Origin: a virus
Length of the DNA: 20,068 bases
Strand: one strand, 5' to 3'
Virus record (IMG/VR): IMGVR_UViG_3300044960_000935
Coordinates: 1-20,068 of that record
This document shows positions 8,491 through 13,825 of the stretch, piece after piece (within the stretch, counting starts at the first letter, position 1; every line of letters starts with the position of its first letter). The translations under genes were made by a program, and so were the position numbers. A model generated the notes under the pieces. The model searched no databases. It was given only the letters and a program-made list of their open reading frames with translations, and was not told the DNA's origin.

Positions 8491-8817
8491 TCAGGTGGTC
8501 TCCCCCTCGCGGCGGGCAGCAGCGCCCTCGGCCATGCCGACGCGGATCGCGAGCAGCAGTTCGGCGGCAGCCCAACCCATGGCGCCCAGGTCGCGCGCGG
8601 CGGCGAGAGCGGCCGGCATGTCCAGGCTCAGCCCGCCCATCGTGGCCTCGGCACAGGCCGTGCCGGCGGCCCAGCAGGCGTGCCCTTCGAGGCTGGTAGG
8701 CGCGTGCGCGGCGTAGGGGCAGGCCTCGGCGCAGTCGCGGGCGAGGGCCGCGCAGCCACGGCAGTATTCGGGCCCGCGGCCGAAGTGCCAGGCGGCGCGG
8801 GCCCTCAGCCGTTTCCC
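8491..8817 (-). CDS. T extension of tail assembly chaperone, made by -1 frameshift (GT protein)
   Basis: An open frame with no convincing start of its own, entered by a -1 slip at GGGAAAC (8817-8811) in the upstream chaperone gene. After the slip it adds 106 residues (starting RLRARAAWHF) and stops at 8491, 1 bp before the tape measure. This is the lambda G/GT arrangement, in which the rarer fusion binds the tape measure and tail tube during assembly. The extension has six cysteines in its first half: CRGC, then Cys at spacings of about 6, 3, 14 and 5. This suggests a metal site or disulfides and is followed by an Ala-rich helix. I do not recognise the T domain as a named family. The fusion would be about 228 residues from the 9182 start, or 236 from 9200. 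Confidence 0.8.
   Translation of the reverse strand, partial: GKRLRARAAWHFGRGPEYCRGCAALARDCAEACPYAAHAPTSLEGHACWAAGTACAEATMGGLSLDMPAALAAARDLGAMGWAAAELLLAIRVGMAEGAAARREGETT
8770..8817 (-). promoter_or_regulatory. Programmed -1 ribosomal frameshift element
   Basis: On the minus strand, heptamer G GGA AAC (8817-8811) is in the correct X XXY YYZ phase relative to the chaperone frame. A 6-nt spacer, GGCTGA (8810-8805), includes the zero-frame stop. Then GGGCCCGCG (8804-8796) pairs perfectly with CGCGGGCCC (8778-8770) across a 17-nt loop. Slippery site, spacer length and GC-only stem all match known -1 frameshift signals; lambda uses GGGAAAG at the same gene position. Confidence 0.85.
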
Positions 8818-9182
8818 TCGGCGACCACCGCGGCGACGGGGGCGGTGGCGCGGTCCCAGAAGGCGGCGGCGATGTCGTCGAGGTCCATCAGCCGCTCCAC
8901 CGCCTCGGGCGAGAGCGGCAGCTTCTGGCCGGCGGCGTCGCCCACGCCCTCCCAGGCGGTGACGGCGTGGCGAGCCAACGCCTTGACCAGGAAGGCGAAG
9001 GCCAAGCCGCGCGACATGTCGGGATCGAGGTCCTCGCCAGCGGCACGGATCGCGGCCAACTTTCGCGCGGCGGCCGCCTGCGCGGCGGCCATGACGGCGG
9101 TGGTCACGGGGCGGATCTCGACGCGCACGCCGCGCGGCAGGTCGAGCCAGTAGGGCTCGGTGGGGAGGTCGAGGGTGAGCAT
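8805..9182 (-). CDS. Tail assembly chaperone (lambda gpG analogue), zero-frame product
   Basis: A 125-residue protein located just before the tape measure, the usual site of the tail assembly chaperone that coats the tape measure and is absent from the finished virion. The chain begins MLTLDLPTEPYWLDLPRGV, has an Ala-rich helical middle (TTAVMAAAQAAAARKLAAI) and ends VAEGNG at TGA 8807-8805, three codons after the frameshift site begins. I prefer the ATG at 9182 because GGAGG lies 11 nt upstream; an ATG at 9200 would add six residues (MEGPYS) but has no clear ribosome site. The role is assigned from position plus the frameshift signal, since G proteins diverge strongly in sequence. Its start faces the Phd antitoxin gene, giving a divergent intergenic region of 54 bp. 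Confidence 0.8.
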   Translation of the reverse strand: MLTLDLPTEPYWLDLPRGVRVEIRPVTTAVMAAAQAAAARKLAAIRAAGEDLDPDMSRGLAFAFLVKALARHAVTAWEGVGDAAGQKLPLSPEAVERLMDLDDIAAAFWDRATAPVAAVVAEGNG

Positions 9183-9236
9183 GGAATAAGGACCCTCCAT
9201 GGGTTATGTATCTTGCAGGAACCAAGGAACCCCGCG

Positions 9237-9500
9237 ATGACCGAGCCGATGCTCAAGGTCCCGGCGGCCGAGGCGCAGCGGAACTTCGGCCTTTACCAGG
9301 ACAAGGCCCTCACCCAGCCCGTCGCCATCACCCGCAACGGGCGGCCACGAACGGTGCTGATCTCGATCGAGGAATACGAGCGCCTCAAGCGCCGCGACCG
9401 GCAGGTGGTGCGCACCGAGGACGCGCCGCAGGAGATCGTGGACGCCATCCTCGCGGCGCGGCCGCCAGAGGAGAACAAGCGCTTCGATCATGAGGTCTGA
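9237..9500 (+). CDS. Antitoxin, Phd/YefM family
   Basis: An 87-residue type II antitoxin that would neutralise the overlapping PemK-like toxin and repress its own promoter. The N-terminus is a Phd/YefM DNA-binding domain: LKVPAAEAQRNFGLYQDKAL, then VAITRNGRPRTVLISIEEYE (about residues 29-48), close to the family's hallmark RNGRPxxVLxSxxEYE. The charged C-terminus (APQEIVDAILAARPPEENKR) is the likely toxin-binding tail. The start at 9237 has AAGGAA 7 nt upstream; a longer open frame reaches back to 8967 but runs antisense through the chaperone gene and is rejected. An AT-richer tract (TTATGTATCTT, 9204-9214) sits where a promoter would be. It lies on the strand opposite to all the virion genes. 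Confidence 0.85.
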   Translation: MTEPMLKVPAAEAQRNFGLYQDKALTQPVAITRNGRPRTVLISIEEYERLKRRDRQVVRTEDAPQEIVDAILAARPPEENKRFDHEV

Positions 9501-9933
9501 CGCGCCGGCGCTGCCGGCTGTCGGCGACGTGATCCGCTACGCCTACCTCTGGAGCCACGAGCACGCGGCTGGACGAGAGGAAGGGTCGAAGGATCGTCCG
9601 GCCGCGGTGGTGGCCCTGGTTCGCCAGGAGGACGGCCATTGTGAGGTCGTCGTCCTGCCGATCACCTCTACCCCGCCGGACGAGCCCGGTGCGGCGGTCG
9701 AGGTTCCCGCCGAAACCCGCGCCCGCCTCGGCCTGCAACGGGAGCCGTGCTGGGTCGTGGTCACCGAGTACAACCGCTTCGTCTGGCCGGGGCCGGACCT
9801 TCGCCCCGTCGAAGGCGGCACGGGGCCGTTCACCTATGGCCCGCTGCCCGACCGGGTGATGACTGAGATCCGTGCTGCCTTCGCGGCGTGGCGGCAGAAG
9901 CGCCGCGTCGCCGCCATTCGGCGCACCGAGTAG
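9490..9933 (+). CDS. Toxin, PemK/MazF-like
   Basis: A 147-residue putative endoribonuclease toxin of the MazF/PemK superfamily. Features are the N-terminal GDVIRYAYLW strand, KDRPAAVVALV (about residues 34-44, equivalent to the GxxRPxvVl element of MazF), VVVLPITSTPPDEP (residues ~53-66, like the CPIT segment) and VTEYNRFVWPGPDL. It is longer than typical MazF (about 110) because of a loop around WSHEHAAGREEG and a basic C-terminal tail. It overlaps the antitoxin by 11 bp, a normal TA layout. Pairing a MazF-fold toxin with a Phd antitoxin is less common than with a MazE-type one. The stop lies only 3 bp from the stop of the convergent tail tube gene. It appears intact. Confidence 0.75.
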   Translation: MRSDAPALPAVGDVIRYAYLWSHEHAAGREEGSKDRPAAVVALVRQEDGHCEVVVLPITSTPPDEPGAAVEVPAETRARLGLQREPCWVVVTEYNRFVWPGPDLRPVEGGTGPFTYGPLPDRVMTEIRAAFAAWRQKRRVAAIRRTE

Positions 9934-9936
9934 GTC

Positions 9937-10896
9937 TCACGCATACTCGCTCGCCTGCTGCTGGTTCCGGAGCACCACGGTCATCATGCGGCCGGCGGAG
10001 CTGTTGTAAGCGGCGCGGAACTCGAAGCTCGCCTCGACTCCTCCCGGCCCCTCGATCGGGGTCTTGGCGAGTGCCAGATAGACCTCGTGCAGGGTGAAGG
10101 TCAGGCTGCGGTTGGCGTCGATCGTGTAGCTGAAGGCGAACTCGGCTGGCGTGTTGTTCTGCGCCTGGGTCAGCAGCGTGGTGTCGGCGAAGCGCGCGGT
10201 GATCTGGCCGGTGGCGCGCGCGATGCCGGGATCCACCCCCTCCACCTTCCGGTCGGCGCGGATGGTGCGCACCATCTCCATCCCGTTGGCGTAGGTGAGC
10301 CGCGCCCCGGTCACCTGGGCGAGCGCGGAACCGTTGCGGCTGATCGCCCCTTGCGCCTTGTGGAAGGCGGTGTAGGCGGCGGCGCTGGTCGGCGTGCCGC
10401 CCGAGCTCGTGGCACCGCGCGTCGAGCCCTGGCCCATCAGCCCGAAGGTCGCGGTGGCGGGGCCGGTCGGCGAGAAGTCGATCTCCATCGTATCCGCGCG
10501 CACGCCGGTGCAGAGATCGTAGTTCGGCACGTCGGGATAGCCGATCTCGATGCTGTTCGAGGGCAGCGCCGCGGCGCCCGAGCCGAAGGTATGGACGAAG
10601 TCCGGGCTGGTGCCGGTGGTGGTGGGTGCCCCAAGCAGCAGGCGCAGCCAGTGGCCGATGTTGACGAGGTCGACCGGCACCACCGCCTGGCCCTGGACGG
10701 TGACGGTGTCGAGGAAGGGCGCGGCCGGATCGCGGCTGGAACCCACGCCGATGACGTCGGCATCGAGCAGCGGCTGCTCGGCGCCGAGGTCGCAGGAGAG
10801 GAAGGGCATGCGCAGCCAGTCGCCCGCGGGGGCGGTACCGTAGGTCGCCTCGGGGATCATGAGCAGGCGGCAATTGGCGCCGATGGCACGGGGCAT
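9937..10896 (-). CDS. Major tail tube protein
   Basis: A 319-residue structural protein predicted to polymerise into the tail tube. The N-terminus is RAIGANCRLLMIPEATYGTA, followed by DADVIGVGSSRDPAAPFLD and VDLVNIGHWLRLLLGAPTT; these are recognisable features of long phage tail tube proteins with pre-strand insertions. The C-terminal half is beta-rich (ARATGQITARFADTTLLTQA; LHEVYLALAKTPIEGPGGVE; AAYNSSAGRMMTVVLRN). Its place upstream of the chaperone and tape measure is the standard siphovirus order. The start ATG at 10896 has only a weak ribosome site. The gene that should precede it, the tail terminator, is reduced to a fragment. Confidence 0.85.
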   Translation of the reverse strand: MPRAIGANCRLLMIPEATYGTAPAGDWLRMPFLSCDLGAEQPLLDADVIGVGSSRDPAAPFLDTVTVQGQAVVPVDLVNIGHWLRLLLGAPTTTGTSPDFVHTFGSGAAALPSNSIEIGYPDVPNYDLCTGVRADTMEIDFSPTGPATATFGLMGQGSTRGATSSGGTPTSAAAYTAFHKAQGAISRNGSALAQVTGARLTYANGMEMVRTIRADRKVEGVDPGIARATGQITARFADTTLLTQAQNNTPAEFAFSYTIDANRSLTFTLHEVYLALAKTPIEGPGGVEASFEFRAAYNSSAGRMMTVVLRNQQQASEYA

Positions 10897-10931
10897 CGGG
10901 GGTCGCCGGGATCAGCGGAAGGGAGGAAGCG

Positions 10932-11111
10932 TCAGGCCAGCGGCGAGCCGGCGACGGTGAAGAACAGGCTGACGGGCACCAGCCCGGCACGGGCCGCGGC
11001 GGCGCCCTCGACCTCGACATCCTCGAACTCGGGCGCGCCGGGCTGCGACCAGTCCACCGCACCGCCGAGGCTGCGGTCGGCGGTGATGGCGGCGCCGATG
11101 TCCACCAGCGG
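10932..11111 (-). pseudogene. Tail terminator/completion protein, C-terminal remnant
   Basis: About 59 codons (PLVDIGAAITADRSLGGAVD through LVPVSLFFTVAGSPLA) with the look of the C-terminus of a tail terminator protein: conserved RSLGG, PGAPE and a closing VPVxLxFT strand. There is no start codon or ribosome site in this frame near the fragment, and the expected N-terminal ~80 residues are missing. The frame is joined, one base out, to the DUF6441 gene upstream. The stop at 10932 is normal, 35 bp before the tail tube start. A terminator caps the tail and lets it join the head, so loss would block virion assembly. The family call is by resemblance and position. Confidence 0.6.
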
Positions 11112-11659
11112 CCCTTGCGGTTGCCGGTGCCGACCTCGGCGAGGCCGCCGGCAATGAGGCGGGTGCGGCGGCGCCGGCCGGTCTGCTCGCCCTGCTGCAG
11201 CGGCAGGCACCACACGAAGCCCCGCCCCGATCTGAAGGGCCGCAGGAAGCCCTGCCCGGAGGCGACCATCTGCGCCGGCGTCACCCGCATCCCCTTCTCG
11301 CCGCGGCCCCGGCGCCCCCGCGCCGCGGTGAAGCCGGTCGGGATGGCGAGGAACTTCCGCCCGCCCCTTGCACGGATCAGCGCGCCGCGCTCGAAGGCGT
11401 CGATGACATGGGGCGCCCTGGTCCAGACCAGCCCCGCGGGCCGCAGCGACTGGCCCGAGGACTGGAAGACCCGCGCGCGCCAGGCGTTGGCGATGCCGCG
11501 CCCCCTCCCCCCGAAGGCCGACACCACCTGCTGCCGCAGCTCCTGCTTGACCTGCTCGGTCTCGGCGCGGATCGCCGTCATGGCCGCCCGCTCACCGGCG
11601 CGGACCTCGGTGGCGAGCACCTGCCGCAGGTCGCCGAGGAGGGTGGCGGTGAGCTTCAC
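11111..11659 (-). pseudogene. DUF6441-like phage protein, C-terminally disrupted
   Basis: A morphogenesis protein of the DUF6441 type, usually found between head-tail joining and tail genes. The reading starts at GTG 11659 (VKLTATLLGDLRQVL), in a GTGA overlap with the holin-like gene. It has an N-terminal helical region (ERAAMTAIRAETEQVKQELR), then GIANAWRARVFQSSG and RAPHVIDAFERGALIRARGG, which are family features, and FLAIPTGFTAARG. After about 183 residues (AEVGTGNRKG, near 11111) the frame turns into Arg/Pro-rich shadow sequence and finds no stop for over 1 kb, crossing the tail tube gene. The terminator fragment picks up in the frame one base away. The usual family C-terminus is not visible, so a deletion fusing two genes, or a lost C in a GGGCC(C)G run, is likely. 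Confidence 0.65.
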
Positions 11660-11976
11660 GGCCGGTCCTGGCCCCGCGGCAGGCCGGCGCGGTGGCGGAT
11701 GATCGCGACCGCGAGATCGTGCAGCGCCGCCTGGCCGAGATAGCCGAACACGAAGGCAAAGAGGAACCTTCCGTACTCGTTGAACTCGAGGAAGCCCCCG
11801 AGCGCATAGCCGGCGCTGCCGAGCAGGGCGGCGGAGGGCAGTTCCCAGGCGAGGCGCCAGCCGAAGCGCCGGCGCTCCGGGTGGTTCCAGCGCACGAAGC
11901 CCCCGGCGAGACCGGCCGCGGCGCCGATCGCGAGTTCGACCGCCATCGCCCAGACGCTCGGGCTGTTCTGCGGCAT
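11656..11976 (-). CDS. Small membrane protein, putative holin
   Basis: A 106-residue protein with three hydrophobic segments at about residues 10-28 (MAVELAIGAAAGLAGGFV), 47-64 (LPSAALLGSAGYALGGFL) and 70-95 (FLFAFVFGYLGQAALHDLAV), and a charged C-terminal tail (RHRAGLPRGQDRP). Size, topology and the endolysin gene two places upstream suggest a class I holin, possibly of the LydA-like group, that would form pores in the inner membrane. The start ATG 11976 has GGAG six bases upstream. Oddly, it is not next to the endolysin; the FII-like joining gene lies between. Another membrane role is possible, since the sequence alone does not prove lysis function. Confidence 0.6.
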   Translation of the reverse strand: MPQNSPSVWAMAVELAIGAAAGLAGGFVRWNHPERRRFGWRLAWELPSAALLGSAGYALGGFLEFNEYGRFLFAFVFGYLGQAALHDLAVAIIRHRAGLPRGQDRP

Positions 11977-11985
11977 GGGCGTCTC

Positions 11986-12294
11986 CTATCGCTGGCAGAA
12001 CACGCGCCAGGCGGTGCCGGAGGCATCGCGCTCGGCGTGGGTGACGGTGAGCAGGTCGGGGCCCAGCTCGAATGTGTCGCCCGCGGCGAGACCGGGCAGC
12101 GTGGCGATGGCGACCGAGAGGACGTCGGTCGCCGCGAGGATCTCGGTCCCGAAGGCTTGGCCGACGCGATCGGGCGAGGAGCGCAGGACGCGCACCGCAA
12201 CTGGCGGGCCGGAGCCGCCCTGCCGGTAGAGGGCTTCGACCCCGAGGTTCGGGTCGGCCACCAGCGCGGCCATCGCCTCCGCGAAGGCGTTCAC
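11986..12294 (-). CDS. Head-tail joining protein (FII-like)
   Basis: A 102-residue head-tail connector protein of the lambda FII-like group (often labelled 'ATP-binding sugar transporter-like' in phage annotations). It opens with VNAFAEAMAALVADPNLGVE and has YRQGGSGPPVAVRVLRSSPD, then GTEILAATDVLSV and AAGDTFELGPDLLTVT, ending WRVFCQR. The acidic/Asp-Pro N-terminal helix and the GDTFxLGxxxxTV strand pattern are family marks. The start is GTG 12294-12292 in a GTGA overlap with the endolysin stop. It would sit at the portal-tail interface. Confidence 0.75.
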   Translation of the reverse strand: MNAFAEAMAALVADPNLGVEALYRQGGSGPPVAVRVLRSSPDRVGQAFGTEILAATDVLSVAIATLPGLAAGDTFELGPDLLTVTHAERDASGTAWRVFCQR

Positions 12295-12818
12295 GATGCC
12301 CCCACCATGGCCAGAGCCTTGCCGCGCACCTCCTGCACGCGGCGGCTCCAGCCGCGCCGGAAGGCGGGCCAGTGCGGCAGGGTTTCCAGGAATGCCAACC
12401 GGAGACTGCAGAGGCGGGCGATGACATCGGCGCGGTCTTGCGCCCGGCGCACAGCCCGCAGCGTCTGCGGGCCGATCACACCATCGGGCGTGAGGCCAAG
12501 CGCCCCCTGCAACCAGAGGGCCGCGCGACGCCGCCCGCTGTGCACCGCGGCGTCGAACACGGCCAGGTCGATCCCGGCCGGCAGCTCGTCGCCATGCACG
12601 GCGTTCCAATAGTGCGCGCGGTAGATGGCGCGCGCCTCGGCCTCGGTCAGCGAGCGCACATGCTCGCAGGTCACCGGCTGACGTCGCCAGCCTTCCAGGG
12701 TGCGGCGGGTTATGCCCCGGTTGGTGCAGCCGCCGGGATCCTGGGTGTGGTCGACGTAGCCGCCCTCGTGGCGCCGCACCTCGGCCAAGCAGGCGGCGAA
12801 GCGATCGGGCCGTGGCAT
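12291..12818 (-). CDS. Endolysin, GH108 family lysozyme
   Basis: A 175-residue peptidoglycan hydrolase. The N-terminal domain is glycosyl hydrolase 108 (ZliS/secretion-activator type): RRHEGGYVDHTQDPGGCTNR then GIT, with catalytic Glu18 in HEGGY. Cys31 stands where the family often has Ala or Pro. The C-terminal half has the PG_binding_3-like pattern (LAVFDAAVHSGRRRAALWLQ, LGLTPDGVIGPQTL). No signal peptide is visible, so export would need a holin. The gene starts at ATG 12818 within a TGATG overlap with DUF2190 and ends in GTGA with the joining gene. A lysis gene inside the head-tail connector block is unusual; lambda-like phages normally keep lysis genes elsewhere. Confidence 0.9.
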   Translation of the reverse strand: MPRPDRFAACLAEVRRHEGGYVDHTQDPGGCTNRGITRRTLEGWRRQPVTCEHVRSLTEAEARAIYRAHYWNAVHGDELPAGIDLAVFDAAVHSGRRRAALWLQGALGLTPDGVIGPQTLRAVRRAQDRADVIARLCSLRLAFLETLPHWPAFRRGWSRRVQEVRGKALAMVGAS

Positions 12819-13168
12819 CACGCCCCTGCGGCCGGCACGCGGGCGAGCATCACCCGCACCGTGGCGTCCGATGCCGCGGCTGCTATGGTCGCGATACCGA
12901 CCTGGACGTTGCCGGTCGCGGTGGTGGTGATGCGGCGGTTGGTGTCGTCCCAGAACAGCCGCGCTCCGGCAGAGATGGCCTGGGCGGGGTCCTTCGGCAG
13001 CTCGAACTCGCCGCGGGTCTCGCATTCGACGGTTTCGTTCTGCGCGGCGTCGGAGGCCGCCACCCCGAAGAAGGCGCCGACCAGCAGGCCCTGACCGGCG
13101 AGGATGCCACCGGCGTAGGGCACCACCATCGGGATGGAACGGGCGTCGGGACGGAGGCAGTTGCGCAT
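12818..13168 (-). CDS. DUF2190 capsid-associated protein (decoration/cement)
   Basis: A 116-residue protein of the DUF2190 family, found just after the major capsid gene in many phages and thought to decorate or stabilise the head. Seen features are MVVPYAGGILAGQGLLVGAF, FGVAASDAAQNETVECETRG, the ELPKDPAQAISAGARLFWDD stretch and ITTTATGNVQVGIATIAA, all typical of the family's small beta-barrel. The start ATG 13168 has AGGAG eight bases upstream. It faces the MazE gene across an 89-bp divergent gap; before that insertion it would have followed the capsid gene directly. Confidence 0.85.
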   Translation of the reverse strand: MRNCLRPDARSIPMVVPYAGGILAGQGLLVGAFFGVAASDAAQNETVECETRGEFELPKDPAQAISAGARLFWDDTNRRITTTATGNVQVGIATIAAAASDATVRVMLARVPAAGA

Positions 13169-13227
13169 GGATGGGTCTCCTGCGGTGGGTGGAGGCGCGG
13201 CGCGGCTTGAAGTCCGGCCAGTCGCGC

Positions 13228-13239
13228 GTTACATGTAAC
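13228..13239. promoter_or_regulatory. Perfect palindrome upstream of mazE, candidate autoregulatory operator
   Basis: GTTACATGTAAC is a perfect 12-bp palindrome in the 89-bp divergent gap, 18 bp before the mazE start. It is AT-rich in otherwise GC-rich DNA. MazE or MazEF complexes typically bind such sites near their own promoter. The site could also affect the DUF2190 side. Confidence 0.5.
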
Positions 13240-13257
13240 CCGGTGTTGGAGGTACCG

Positions 13258-13506
13258 ATGCCCGGCTCCGAAGTCCGCAAGCGGGTCGCCGCCCATCGTG
13301 CCGCGCTGCGCCGGCGCGGGCTGCGACCGATCCAGATCTGGGTGCCGGATACCCGCGCTCCCGGCTTCGCCGAGGAGGCGCGCCGTCAGTCGCGGCTGGT
13401 CGACGCCGACCGCGCGGAATTCGACGATGTGATGGGGTTCATCGAGCGCAATTCCGCCTGGCCGGAGGATGACAGCGACGTCCCCGACTACGATGCGCCG
13501 CGGTGA
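13258..13506 (+). CDS. mazE: Antitoxin, MazE family (DUF3018 type)
   Basis: An 82-residue antitoxin of the DUF3018/MazE-like family. The hallmark is VRKRVAAHRAALRRRGLRPI followed by QIWVPDTRAPGFAEEARRQS (about residues 26-45), then an acidic, likely disordered toxin-binding tail (WPEDDSDVPDYDAP). The start ATG 13258 is set by GGAGG five bases upstream. The frame could open earlier, at 13171, but that would cross the palindrome and lacks a ribosome site. It overlaps the toxin by 14 bp and is encoded opposite to the virion genes. Confidence 0.88.
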   Translation: MPGSEVRKRVAAHRAALRRRGLRPIQIWVPDTRAPGFAEEARRQSRLVDADRAEFDDVMGFIERNSAWPEDDSDVPDYDAPR

Positions 13507-13825
13507 TGTCGTTCTCGTCGCCGACCGTGACGGTGGTGACTATGCGGGCAAGCCTCGCCCGGCGGTGGTGATCCAGTCCGATCTCTACGACCAGACGCTG
13601 AGCGTCGTGGTCTGCCCGGTGACCTCGGTGCCGAAGGATGCGGGTCTGCTGCGGGTGCCGCTGTTGCCCAGCGACAGCCTGGCGCTGCGGGCACCGAGCT
13701 GGGTGATGGTGGACAAGCTCACCAGCATCCGGCGGGATCGGGTCGGAGGCGTGATCGGCCGCATCTCGGACGACGAGGCGTTGGCGCTGAACCGCAGCCT
13801 CGCCGTGTTCCTGGGCTTCGCCTGA
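13493..13825 (+). CDS. mazF: Toxin MazF, mRNA interferase
   Basis: A 110-residue sequence-specific endoribonuclease of the MazF family, of normal length. It has MRRGDVVLVADRDGGDYAGK (the RGDvv start), KPRPAVVIQSDLYDQTLSVV (residues 20-39, with the conserved RPaVViQ), VCPVTSV (about 41-47) and PSWVMVDKLTSIRRDRVGG (about 68-86), the known MazF core including the catalytic-region Arg and Thr positions. It looks intact. Its TGA (13823-13825) directly abuts the stop of the convergent capsid gene, the two together making TGATCA, so no terminator fits between them. Confidence 0.92.
   Translation: MRRGDVVLVADRDGGDYAGKPRPAVVIQSDLYDQTLSVVVCPVTSVPKDAGLLRVPLLPSDSLALRAPSWVMVDKLTSIRRDRVGGVIGRISDDEALALNRSLAVFLGFA

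Noticed and set aside
9201-9236. Operator for the Phd/PemK cassette
   Set aside because: Only a direct GGAACC repeat (9218-9223 and 9226-9231) and 5-bp inverted arms are present, too short to support a site.
9830-12427. An 865-codon minus-strand open frame across several genes
   Set aside because: Only the part from 11659 to about 11111 has family features (DUF6441-like). The rest is shadow of the tail tube, joining and endolysin genes, kept open by high GC.
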